Source: Ficedula albicollis (Eukaryota; Chordata; Aves; Passeriformes; Muscicapidae). Taken from it: a stretch of 64,000 nt of DNA. The number at the start of each line of letters is the position of its first letter. Positions within the stretch are counted from its first letter, which is position 1. The notes below the pieces were generated by a model. It was not told the origin of the DNA, ran no database searches, and saw only the letters and a program-made list of their open reading frames with translations. Below, piece by piece: positions 25,125 through 37,451 of the stretch. A program made the position numbers and the translations under genes. The stretch spans positions 7,058,660 through 7,122,659 of the forward strand of contig NC_021681.1 of assembly GCF_000247815.1 (NCBI RefSeq), written 5' to 3'.

Positions 25125-28100
25125 TTTAATACAAGAACATACAAAGGCACAGTATTACAGCATTTCAATCTACAATCATGTGTTTTGGTTAGACGGCTCA
25201 AACAATGTGTGATAAAGTGAGAGCTCTACATGGTGCAGAACTCATCAAGGCCTGAACCAAGGCAGTGAGCTGCTAATTCTTTTTTCAGTCTAATACCCTC
25301 AGCACTTAACAGTGCTTTACAGACTAGTATAACCACGTTTATTACATGCTTGCCTGCCATCTATTCCTTCCCCATCCAATCACTTCTGAAAGAGTGTCAG
25401 TGATACCATCTAATACCAATCATGCCACATCAGGAATTCTCTATAGAGAGGCTGACCAGTGTTTGCCAGCACTGCACAGACTGCTGTAAAAACACCAGGA
25501 CGCAAATCCTAGGGAGAGGATTAGTGCCATAAAGAAAGACTGCAAGTGATTAGCATACTCTTTGAATAAAAACAAGCTTCACATACCATGCTTTCTAAAA
25601 GCAAAACTATTTTCAAGTGTACTCAGTGAGTGTTAGTGATTTTAATTAGGTATAAATGTGAAAGTAAACCATAAATGTATAGTATGAGGCAACATCTTTT
25701 AGTAAGTGTAGATTTCTGAGCCAAGTTCAATCTTCATATAAATCTCTACTCTCCAGTGGTGTGATGCTTAGGAAGAATTTGGCCAGCAGGTCTATTGACA
25801 GCAATGGAATAGCTGTTGACACCTTGACTATATTCATTAAAAATGAAACAAAACCCAACCTGTCAGCGTACCAAGGCACTAAGGAGAACTTGTGAGTTTG
25901 CACTACATTCTGCTTGGTTTTTAAAAAGTAGACTGACAGAAGTAGAGGAAGATGCATGTTTTTAAACCACTTACAGTTATTTCTCCTACTCCTTCAATTC
26001 TACTCTCACACAAAAGGTATGTTGGTAATATAAACTACTGTAACTCTGCACATTGCAGGCTCTGGGCAGCAGAAGTATGAGAAAAATTATGGTGAAAAAT
26101 TAATAATTTAAGAGAATATCCCCCTCCATTAGTTTAGAGATCAGGGACTACAATTATTTTTTTCACCAATTAATTTTGCGAAATGTCCTGAAGATAAGGA
26201 CATATTCCAAACCCTAGAGAACTGAACAGCTTATCAAAGAGAATGATATCAACTATCCTTTGAACTATGAAGCTTTCTAGGTCTGCCAAACTTCTAACAT
26301 GAGAAAAGGTGAAAGCACACACTAAATCTTTACTGGCTGCATAGAAATAATGCCATTCACCTTCACATATATGCATTTTCCATTGCTGAATGTGAGAGTG
26401 GCTGCTGAAAGAATATTACCTATTGGCTACTAGTTACATAGTCCTTCCATATTTACCAGGAATGTGTGTTTGTGTGTTCCTCCACCACTTCCCAGGAGGC
26501 TGGGGATACACAGCTGCTCAGATTCAGCATTAGACATGGCCTGTGACTGAGATTACAAGAATAGACTGGAATGTTTTATGCTGAGAAGAATCTGCATAAC
26601 GTACTGAGCTCATCTAAGTCAGAACTTCAAGTGTTTTATGCTGTGACAAAATGCCAAGCAACAGGTTTGATTGTAAATGGAAGTCTTTGCAGGGCCATGC
26701 TACTGCACCAAAAGACATGCTGTTCTTTGTGCCCTTAACTAAAAGACCATTTTAAGGCTGGTAAGAAAACAGTGAATAGCCACATGTTTTCCTAAAGAAG
26801 TGACACTGGAATCTACAGTGCAAATTGGTCAGGAGAAGATGAAAGAGCTTACTGCTAAAATTAGGATTAGGCCTATCCCCTCATCATTGTTATAGTGGAT
26901 ACACTATAACCCAGTTAAAAGATTACAGTAACATACAGCAACAAAAAACAAAGCAGCTGAGGGAAACTGAGTTAGCAAAGGCAGTGAAGATCTAAACAAA
27001 AAACAAAGCAGCTGAGGGAAACTGAGTAAGCAAAGGCAGTGAAGATCTGAGATGGTCTCACATGTGGGATTCTGATCAGCTATACAGGATTTCCCACCAC
27101 TGCTTTGGTAACACTATTGCAGTTCCATGGGTATTGACCCAGCAAGCATGGTAACACAATTCTAAGGCAGACTATTGCCCCAATCCAACTGCTGCTCACA
27201 CCTACAAGAAGTGGGGAAGCTTTAACTTCTTGCTACCTAATTCACCCATGGCTGCAGGGTGTTGTCTAGGCCCAACTGCTTTGCTCATCTGACCAACTAA
27301 AGCAGCCACTTTTTGGAAGATTTAAATCATACAAAGGACAGTAGTCCTGGAGTGCTTGTCAGCCTTGCAAAGGGGCAGGCACAATCTCACAACTGTTCAT
27401 GGAAAGGGATTTTCAGGCTGTTCAGCTTAGTTCACCACAAGGTAGTACGGAAGTCTTCTCTGGGGGACTCAGAAGCTCACTGGGATCATACATCATGTGA
27501 GTGGGCTCAGGAACAGCACTGCTGATGGCTCACCTCTATAGAAGTATTGAGAATATCCAAAGTCAGTAAATTTCTCAGCACCTCAGGTTGTGGTAGCAGA
27601 GACAATAGGACCAGTGAAACCTCACTGGTGACAGGCAAAATTACAGAGAAGGACTATACGCTTGAGATGTTAGCATCATATCTGAGATCCTCTCCTTAAG
27701 TACACTCAGGTCTCAAAAAGACAGATGAATGGGACTCTTATTTGGTAAAAATTTTAAGAATGGGAGTTTTTTCTGCATAACATTACATTTGCTACAAACT
27801 GTTAACATTAGAAACTCCTTCATGTAATTGGGCTTTCTGGAGTATGAGCAACAAGCATATACTTGGCTGGCAAATAAAGAGAGAATGGGAAAATTGAAGT
27901 GCTTAAATTGGTACCATATTATTTATCCAATTTCCTTATGCAGAAGAGTAACCAGTGCTCCAGCCACACTGCCTCAATAAGTATCAGCTATCCAATGGAC
28001 AGGACATGCTTTGTGTTGACCAGTAGAAGCTCTACCAGCCATGTAGTAGAGAACAGAAAATTAGTGTCAGCTCTAATAAAATGTTTAGTTTCCCATAGCC

Positions 28101-28848
28101 ACCTTCTCCTTAAGGAGAGCCCAACTATTCTGAAGAGGCTCATGTGGCCCTGACAGCTGCAATCTCCTTAGTACTGAGCATGGGAGCAGCAAAGGAAACT
28201 TAGCTGCCTTAACACTGGGCCTAAGTGGGCAGCGCAGATGCCATAGCTATTGGTTCCTGGGCTTGTCCAGTAAACCTTTAAACCAGGAGGACTAGGATAT
28301 GGGATAGGACACCCATATATTCTCTGTAGGAATCTGGAGAAAGACCAGAACTTTTCACATGTAGTAAAGAATGACAACTTTCAGACTATTTGCCTTTATA
28401 TTTAAAAACCTAAGAATTGCTTCACTCAGAGTAAGAAGAAAAATTCTGATATTCCAATTGAAAAAGAGAAAATCTGACATTTCTTCCAGCCCTACGATTA
28501 ACCACTTTTTCCAAATTCCTTAGACTAGAGGAGTGGAAAGAGTAGAACAATTCAACTGAGGAAGGAAGGACTGTGTAACTTCACAAAGGCAAAATGCAGC
28601 ATTAATAGCAAATTAATAATCAGCCTGTGTGCTGCTCAAGCAGAACTCATACTCCTCTTCCTGCCAGTGTTAATAAACAATTGCTTGAGAAAAGGGCCAG
28701 TCTAGATGCAAGAGACATCACCAGAAGCAGGGGAAGGTACTACTTATCTTTGGTTCCACTTCTTAGTAATTGCTTCTGTAAGTAAAAGCTGCAGTGAGCA
28801 ACAGCTTGTGTTAAGAGTGCAGTCAGGAGACTGACAGACCTGTTTGTT
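25125..28848 (-). other. LIMS2: LIMS2 3' untranslated region (inferred extent)
   Basis: Downstream of the LIMS2 stop there are about 3.5-3.7 kb without splice sites or coding signal. On the - strand AATAAA occurs at 25338-25343 and ATTAAA at 25125-25130. A two-copy 55-bp tandem duplication lies at about 26942-27048. I see no other gene here. The extent is inferred from the signals, and the gap to the MYO7B signal is only about 400-600 bp. Confidence 0.45.
26942..27048. repeat. Two-copy tandem duplication, period about 55
   Basis: AAACAAAGCAGCTGAGGGAA, then ACTGAGT and AAGGCAGTGAAGATCT, twice, in the predicted LIMS2 3' UTR. Confidence 0.92.
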
Positions 28849-30182
28849 TTAAGCAGAGTTTAAATCTAAAGCTTTAGGATGGATCTTCTTGGATGCCAAC
28901 TCTGACAACTTCTTCAGGCGTTTCTTCAGCTCCAGAGGGAATTTCTCATAGCACTTCTTGCACACAGGCTTCATGTCAAACTCCACAAATTTATTCCTTT
29001 AACACAAAGAACAGTTATTAAAATGGTATTTGCAAATCATATGCTTCACTAATTAAAATCTCCATGCATCTACATCAGTGTTGTTGCAAGTGCTCTATTC
29101 CATTTATAAAACAACTCATTTCCTCATTGGTGATGCAAGTACGGAGATTGGGCTCTTATCAGTGAACTGAGGTCTTTAGTATTGCTAGGTAAATAAGGAG
29201 CAAGATTTTGCTATATATATGCATATAACAGTCTATAATAATAATTTTGTTACTGTAGAATGCAAGTGTCACTTCAGAGGTCCCCTCTGGGATGAATGAG
29301 AGTTCCTTCATATGGCCAGTGGAGCCAACCCAGCAGAGTCACTTCAGAGGTCCCCTCTGGGATGAATGAGAATTCCTTCATACGGCCAGTGGAGCCAACC
29401 CAGCAGAGCAGGATAAGGATTTGAACTTGAGAAAGGAGAAGTGTAGGATTGCTTTTTTTTCTGTCCCTCTTCTAGATATTTGAGGTAAATAGAACAGTAT
29501 TTTTTTTCAAAATAATCTATGCAATAGTAAATATTGTCATTGAGGGGAGCAACCACAGTTAAGGAGACATGGAAGCTGCAGGTTGTTCAGGACAGACAGT
29601 TCCTCAAAGAGGAACTTCCCTCTGTACTGCTGAAGGAGTTCTCCTCTTACCCAACCTCCTTACAGAATAGATTAATGAAGGAAAATAAATCAGAGAGGAT
29701 GCTGAGTGTCAGCTCCCTTTTAGTGCTGAAATCAGTGGAATTATAAGCACCTGCTCCCACAGAGAAAAGGTATCTTGGCCTTCAGAGGCAGTGGCTCATG
29801 GCTCCTCCAGGCTAACACCCTGCCTTAGAGGCAAATGTCTCACACAGCCCAAAACATAAACACTGACTTACTTCAGTGTAAGCCTGACGTTGCAGGTGGA
29901 GCAGGAGAAGCAATTCACACACCAGGCCTTGTTAAGAGCTGATACCACTGCAAAAGTAAAAGCACCAAGTTAGAGGAAACTGATGGATTATTTGAATTCA
30001 GATTTATATCCAAATTCAAATGAGGCCAGATGTGAAAACAAACACTGTCGTGTTGCAACTGTGGGACTGCAACAGCTGCACTAACAAATGAAATGAGGAC
30101 AGCAATCCAAAGCAAGGAGAGAACAAATCTTACCATCTCCCTCTATCACGTGGCTGCAGTTGTAGCAGACATCTCCAAAGAG
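28849..30182 (-). CDS. LIMS2: LIMS2 exons 8-10: LIM domain 5 and C-terminal tail
   Basis: Exons 30134-30182 ([16 protein letters not shown]), 29872-29947 ([20 protein letters not shown], then VRLTLK) and 28849-28996 ([19 protein letters not shown], then a Lys/Arg-rich helix [17 protein letters not shown] and [10 protein letters not shown]). The stop TAA is at 28849-28851. LIM5 and the basic tail bind the Ras suppressor RSU1 in PINCH-1 (known). The intron 28997-29871 carries a 70-bp tandem duplication. Confidence 0.95.
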
Positions 30183-33100
30183 CTGCACAGAAGAAAAAAG
30201 AATAAGAACTCATGTTGCTGACTACTCATGGTCCCCAAATTACACAGCTGGTGTGAACATTAAATACTAATAACCAAAGAATTCCCAGATACAGCAGTGG
30301 CCCCCAAATATACCAATTTAAATCTCCTGAATAACTTCTCATACACTTGCCAGATAGTCTATGTTCCTTTGGATCTCATACCAGTAAATACTACAAAACC
30401 TTTTTTGTTGATGCCTCACACTCTAGTACTGTTATGGGATCTTAAAGTCCTGTATATGTGGAGAAGAAAGGATGGGTAGAGGATAACGCTTAGTGTAGAC
30501 AAACATCTCCTGATGCTCAACTACAAACACCAAAACAGAACTATTGCTAAAATACAGCTACAATCAGAACAGCAACACATACCTCTTATGAGAGAGTCAC
30601 TTATGTGACAGAAGAAAATACCAAATCAGAAAGCTGTTCAATTGAATCACACCGAAAAACCAGGGTGTGATTGATTTTTCTATTTTTTTTTTAAATTGAT
30701 CTACTATTCTATGTTTTAGACAACTCAATGCCCACAGAAACAAGTAACTATCAAAGAAGCCCACACAAATACATCAGAAGTAAAATCACATGGATTTTAA
30801 TCTCAACCCACGGTCAGTGATTTTCTATGAGTGGCACAAATTAAAATCAGTATCCCCAAGACATTTCTATTCTTTTTTCAGCATCACTTTTCTGCCAAGA
30901 AAAATTATTATTTTCTATTAAATCTGACTAATTTCTTAATATTTCATTGCCTCTACAAGTGCAGATTATGCAAAATCTGCACAGCTTTGCATATATAAAA
31001 CATGAAAAAGCATTTGCCAGACACAAGTACCTACAGCACAGATGGCCGAATTTACCTGATTATAATGAGTCTCACAATAGGCCAGCCCTTTTTTTTCATA
31101 GTGACGGTGCCCCAAGAATGGCTTCTCACATTTGGCACAAACAAAATGCTGTAAAAGGAAAAAAACCAAAACATTCCATGGCAGGCTCAACAACTTTTCC
31201 ATCACCAGGGAAAAATATGGCAACAAATCGTAGCTCAATACATGACACTTGATCACAGAACAGTTTGGGTTGGAAGGGATCTTAAGCCTCATCTCATTCC
31301 AGACTGGCCTTGGACACTTTCAGGGATGGGGCAGCCACAGCTTCTCCAGGAAGCCTGTGCCAGAGACTGGCCTTGGACACTTTCAGGGATGGGGCAGCCA
31401 CAGCTTCTCCGGGAAGCCTGTGCCAATTCAGGGATGGGGCAGCCACAGCTTCTCCAGGAAGCCTGTGCCAGGGCCTCAGGACTTTACAGTGAAGAATTTC
31501 TTCCCAGTATCTAATCTAAATCTACCTCTTTCCATTTAAAGCTGTTACCTCTTAGTGCTTTAATGAAGCACAGACAGGAAAGATCTTCATGGAAGCAAAA
31601 AAAAGGAGGCAATATTTAGTCTATTTATAGTAATTAAGAGTTGTATTAAAGATAGGTTGAAGACCTGCTGGAAGGGTAATCATCTTGTGTCTATCCTGAT
31701 AAGCTTGTGGACCATTATCTTGCTTATTTCAGGGAAGAGAAGCAGGAATATAAACATAGTTGGTATGAATACACCTCAAATGAGCACAAGCATCTCTCTC
31801 AGGTCAAGCATAATGACTGAAACAAAGATGACTAAAAATCTTCAGAGTAAGATGTGATAGCTCAGCTGAAAGCTGCAGAAACAATGAGCTGAAAAGGGTT
31901 AAAAAGCAAGAATTGCTCAGCTTCCAGTGAAAATTCCAACACTGTTATGTGCCTGGTAACTTGAATTGGAGAGGATATATCCAAGTACATCATACAAAAC
32001 ACGTAAACTTATTAGTAAGTAAATGCTTTTCAGTGAACCCTATTCTGCAAGGATCTTCACAAAGCAGCTCTTGAAGGAAGCTCCATATCCAGAGAGGCCT
32101 CACCTCAACATGCCATTGCTTGCCCAGAGCGTTGACCACGCGGCCCTCGATGGGCCGGCGGCAGGCTCCGCAGATGGGGATGCCCATCTTGTCGTGGCAC
32201 GGCAGGCAGTACAGCTCCCCCTTCAGCTCCCGGGCCTCGGCTGTCAGCTCCTTCCTGGCAACACAGACATGGCCCTGGACATGTAGCAACACTCAGGAAA
32301 CCCTCCAGTGCCCAGGAAGAAGTTTTGGAAGACTAAACTTGAAAGTTAACGTTGGCAACATTCACACTACAAATGCAGTCATTAAATTTAGCTAGTGAAA
32401 TACAGTTACTGTCAAGTCATCTTTCTAAAATTGCTTTCTCAGCTTGCCAGACAAGAACAGATGTGGAACATCATGTCTGCAGCTGGATATTTTCACAGAC
32501 ATACGAGGTACATTATATAGACACAGTAGCATGCTAAGACTCGAGGTATCTTTGAATGGGAGAGCTCAGGTACAAGAACCATCCTAGCAGTGCTCAACTC
32601 TGAGACATTTACTTGCACTGTTACCCAGTCTGGGGCAGCACTGTGCCCAGTTAAAATACCTTCATGGTAAGTAATTCAGGTCCTACAGGTATCAGTGTGG
32701 CAGCAGACAGTGCCACAAGACTGACATACTCATCAAGCCATCTTTTTTTTTTTCTATCCAGGAATTCAAAGTGAAACTATTTTGGACAGCCTTCCTGTCT
32801 TTGGAAAACTCTGCTATGGTAATCTGCACACAGCCTTTCAGATAAGTTCATGCCAAGGAACTATTTTCACTTTCATTATAAACTAGCATTATCCAATGTT
32901 AGAATTAGAGAACATTGAATGGCAAAATAAAACTAAAATTCCTGTAGTTTTTCCAAACTTATTTCAGTTTCTCCTCACATAATTTCTCAACAATGTAAAG
33001 GCAGCAAAGTTTAGACCTTGGGAATGACTGCACTACTGACTCAACTGTTTGTCCCTCTCCTTTTTTATCAGAGTTTACAGTATGACAACATACCCACAGT

Positions 33101-36100
33101 GGGTGCAGTTGAAGTGATCTGGATGGTAGGAATCATTCCTGAACATCAGGGGCTGCTCATCAATGATCAAGTGGCACTTCTGACAGATGTACTTGCCAAG
33201 CCCCTTAGCTTTTTCACGGTTGTGGCATGGCCTGCACAGGTGCCTGGTTGAACAAAGTAAAGGAAAGAAAATATTAAGAAACTCTTTCTCCTAAAACAAC
33301 ATATACTACATACTGTAGGAAGTACCTAGGAAGTACTTTTTGTAACAGAACTGTCCTCTGAGGTCAGACTAAACATAATTCAGTTTGGTATCCAGTGTTC
33401 CACACCAGTTGCACAGAGAAGAATAAGAGTATAAAGCATTTGCACAGTTGTATTTCTTTAGAAGACCACTCCAACATTCACTGATTTATATGCCATCAGG
33501 GGCATCACCCACTCATTCTTCTAGGGCTCCTTTCCAACCCTCTAGACCTTTTCTGCCAGCTGGGCAAGGAAAGGTGGCAACACCCTCTATCTATAACTAA
33601 TGGATCCAACCATAGCAGAGGCATTACAGCACTGGGAGGGAGTCAAGGAGAGAGAATAAAATGTTTCAAACCAAACTGCATTGCTTGAATGGCTGGATCC
33701 CTTAATCTTCAGTACCTAGGAAAAACAAGAGACCTCTTCTTGCCTACAAACTCCTTTTACTCCTAAGTTAAATAAAATTAAGAACTATGCAATTTTATGT
33801 GGCAAAAGCAGCTGTATTCCTAGCACATTTTCTTGAACAAATTAAAAGTACACTTCTCAGGCAAAGGCATAAAAAAAATTCTGAAGGCTGATGGCAGCCA
33901 CCAGTTTTATCCCAACATTTAGGAGCTCTGAGGAGAAGCTGTTCAGTTTACTTGCCTATTGCCTATCCCTCTAGCTGAAATGCTGTGAACTGGGAAGAAT
34001 TTGTGATAAAAGAAAAATGATATAGAATGAATTCTGTGGGTTGCTTTTTCCCCAAACCAACAAGTCTGCTTAATTCCTTTCACTGTATCACTACGTCAAA
34101 CACTCACTGAGATTTACAGGTCATTCTCAAAACACATCAGACAAAAGAAAAAGTTCAAATGGAAACAGCAGATTCATGGACTAAGTAGCAGGTTCTTCGC
34201 AGGGCCCCTTCCAAAATTCTGCTCTGATGCATTACTTACCCTTAGATCTGTGAAATAGGGATAAGAATACAACACATGTTGTTATGAGACCCCAAACATT
34301 TATGATTCTCAGCTGGCAGGTGCCTAAGTATCATTATTATTCTCTCCAAATCTGAGCCCTTCTGTCACCAAGTGTCTCTGTCCAGGGCTGGAAGTACTGT
34401 CCGCCCAGACAGAGTCCAGAAAAAGCAGACAGCACCCCATTATAAGGAAAAATGCAGCTGTGCTCATCTCAGCATAAAGGCATCAATTTTATTCAGCACT
34501 GTCAAATGCAGAGTAATTATACAGGGCTGGACACAGGGACCCCGAAGCAAGAGTCCTGAAAGAGACCCCTCTCATTCAGCTGAATAAGATGCCTTCAGCC
34601 ATTTGCACTGATAAACCATTATCAACCCCCTCCCCAGTCACAAACTCTCTGCCCTCCCACAGACCCTCTCTATTGGAAGCAAAGGGAAGTGTTGGACAGG
34701 CTAAGCTGTTACCATAGCAGCCTCCCCTCTCCCTCACCCTCTCCCCCCAACCCCCTTTCCCACCCCTATGGAATTATCCCACTCTGAAGTGTCCTGTTGT
34801 GTCTGTTAATACTAGATTTCCCCCAAACAATGCACCTCTCCACCCTCCTAAAATAATCACGGGACTCCAAGGATTCTGTGTTTAGGGCTGGAGTTCAGCA
34901 GCAGCCTTCAGTAAGCACCATGAACACTGGCATATTCATGCAGGATACTCATATCTACACCAGCAGCAGCAGCCCCAGTGCCAAGAGCTCAGCTGGGACG
35001 AAGACTGCCCCTCAGTGCTGGGGTGTCCTCTCCCCTGCTCTGCTGTGTGACTGAGCTGATAATGTGCTATCAGAGCAAGGAGGACACTATATAGACAGAC
35101 TCCCCTCTCTGCTCTCAGCAACTCTGCAACTGCACTCCCTTGGAATCATCTTGTTCGCTCTGCTCTGTTTCTACCTAGTCTGCCGTCATCAGAAGGACTT
35201 CGTTGAGATATTCCCCAAAAAGACCCTACACTCCACCCACACGACTGCATTGTAAAGAGGTAAGAGACCAACTTTTGATAGTAGGGGCTTTAGGAGCCTT
35301 TTTTTTAAGGAGCTTTCCTAATGGCACTAGTTTTAGTTGGTGCCAATGAGGAGCAGAACACATACTGAGGTGGATTAACATAATGGGAATGTCTGAATCT
35401 AAGAATAGGCAGCATTTTCTGAATTTCAAAGAATAATTTCCTTGCCTTTCTTTATGTCACTCCTTCAAAACAAAAAGGGTTTTTAAACTTTTGTACCTAA
35501 TGTATATTCATTTGTGTCAATTGTATGGTATGTCTAGTGCTCTCTGACACTGCTCTGATGGTCACAACAACCATGTATTTCAGCTGAAATATAGGCTCAG
35601 CAGAGAGTGATTTTCAGGAGAACAACTTCAGTCAGAAATTGATTATTTCCAGTGAAGAGTACTTTGAGTGAAAGATAGGAGACACTCATTTGACAAGACA
35701 CTAAACTCATAATCATATAAATGCACAAACCAGTATAATCATTCCAGAAACTGCTCTAGCTGAGAGCAAGAACTGCAATTTCTGATACCTACAACAAACC
35801 CTAACTTACAGGTCAGTTTATCTGCAGTGGGCAAACAAAAGCTCCAAACTTATATAGCCAGGTAACTGTGTACAATGAGCTTAAGATTTCTCCGGCTAGA
35901 AAATTCTTTCATTAATGACAGAGCAACTGCTGAAAGAGTGATTGTGTCCATACTGACAGCCTTGTGGATTGTCCTCTTGCTTTCTTCTGAGCAGAAGAGA
36001 AACAGGGCATAAAATATGGTCAGTGTGCATGCATGTATTTCAAATGAGCAGTGACATCCCCAATGCAGCTCAGCCCTGGGAGGCCTGGGATAATGGCTCG

Positions 36101-37408
36101 TTCCAGAACAGTGCTCTGTTTAGCAATACGTAAATCACTAAATATTCACACAACACCAAGAGTGCAGTCCAAGCAGAAATTACTGGATAATGAGCCAGAC
36201 TCCTAAAGGAGTTCTCTGTCTGTGGAATGAAAGCCTCTTGCACCATATAGCTTAACACAGACTACACATTCTAGGTCATTTGTGGAGGTTTCTAGTTCAC
36301 TCTTAGCATTTATACAGACTATAGGAATCCAGGTGCTTTGTCTGTAAGCATAAAAAACCTAAATACATTTATTTTAAATTTATATAATAGAATAATTTAT
36401 ATTATTTAGGATAAACCCAAGGAGAATATGAGTGGAATTGCAAATAGCTGTAAAGGGCTTTCAACATATTCTAGAGAACACACTGTCAGAGAATTATTGC
36501 TTTTCTAAAGCTGTAGAATTTTGTTGCAAACATGTCAAGTCTAAAAATAAGCCAAACAATTAATTCTAATGACATGATGGCTTTCTTCTGAACCTACTTA
36601 AGTGCTACACCCCTATTTTCACCCAATAACTAGAATTAGAATAAACCACAAACATTAAAGCTGTAATTAAAATTTCCTTTTAACTTAAAAAATAAGCAAA
36701 ATTAGATAGAGGACCACTTCCTTTTTCTGTAACTTCTAACCAGACAATGAAAAACATCTCCCTTCACCTTCCTCTAAAAAGTATGAAGGCTGTCATTTGC
36801 AAAGACTGAATCTATTTCAATTTTATTACTGGTTCTAAGACTCTCTCTTCCTGACACTGATATATTTGGCTTCCAGATAGCTCTGACTTTCTCCTTTCTA
36901 CTCCAACTCACAGCATTTTGCACCAAAAGCACGTCTGTATAGAAATCCATAGCAGACTCAATGCTGTCATCAGTGAAGATAAAAATCTCAACTTTGAAGT
37001 CTTGCCAATTCTAAGTCTGGCACTGACATGCAGCTGAATCTGAATTTCCAAGATTTGTCTTAGGAAATCAGTTCAAATACAATTGGTTAAGTGTATCATG
37101 TTGTTAAACCCCTAATAATTAGATTGCAAACAGGGAAAAGTCTGCTTACTCCTTCACTTTGGAAACTGATTTAAAGCATTATCAATAAGACAAGAGCCAT
37201 CTCAGTCTGTTCCATCAGACAACCCTGGTTTCTGCTTTTTCAGCTGCTTCAAGCCATCGCTTAGTGCTTGCTCAGGTGTCACAACCATGGATAGAGCAAT
37301 GTTTAGCCATACCACCCTATCCCTGACAGATGTGACAAAGGTCACATTTACACTTTTTGCAGATGAAAAGCATAATTAAGTGATGGGCCTGACACACACA
37401 CACACAGG

Positions 37409-37451
<43 letters not shown>

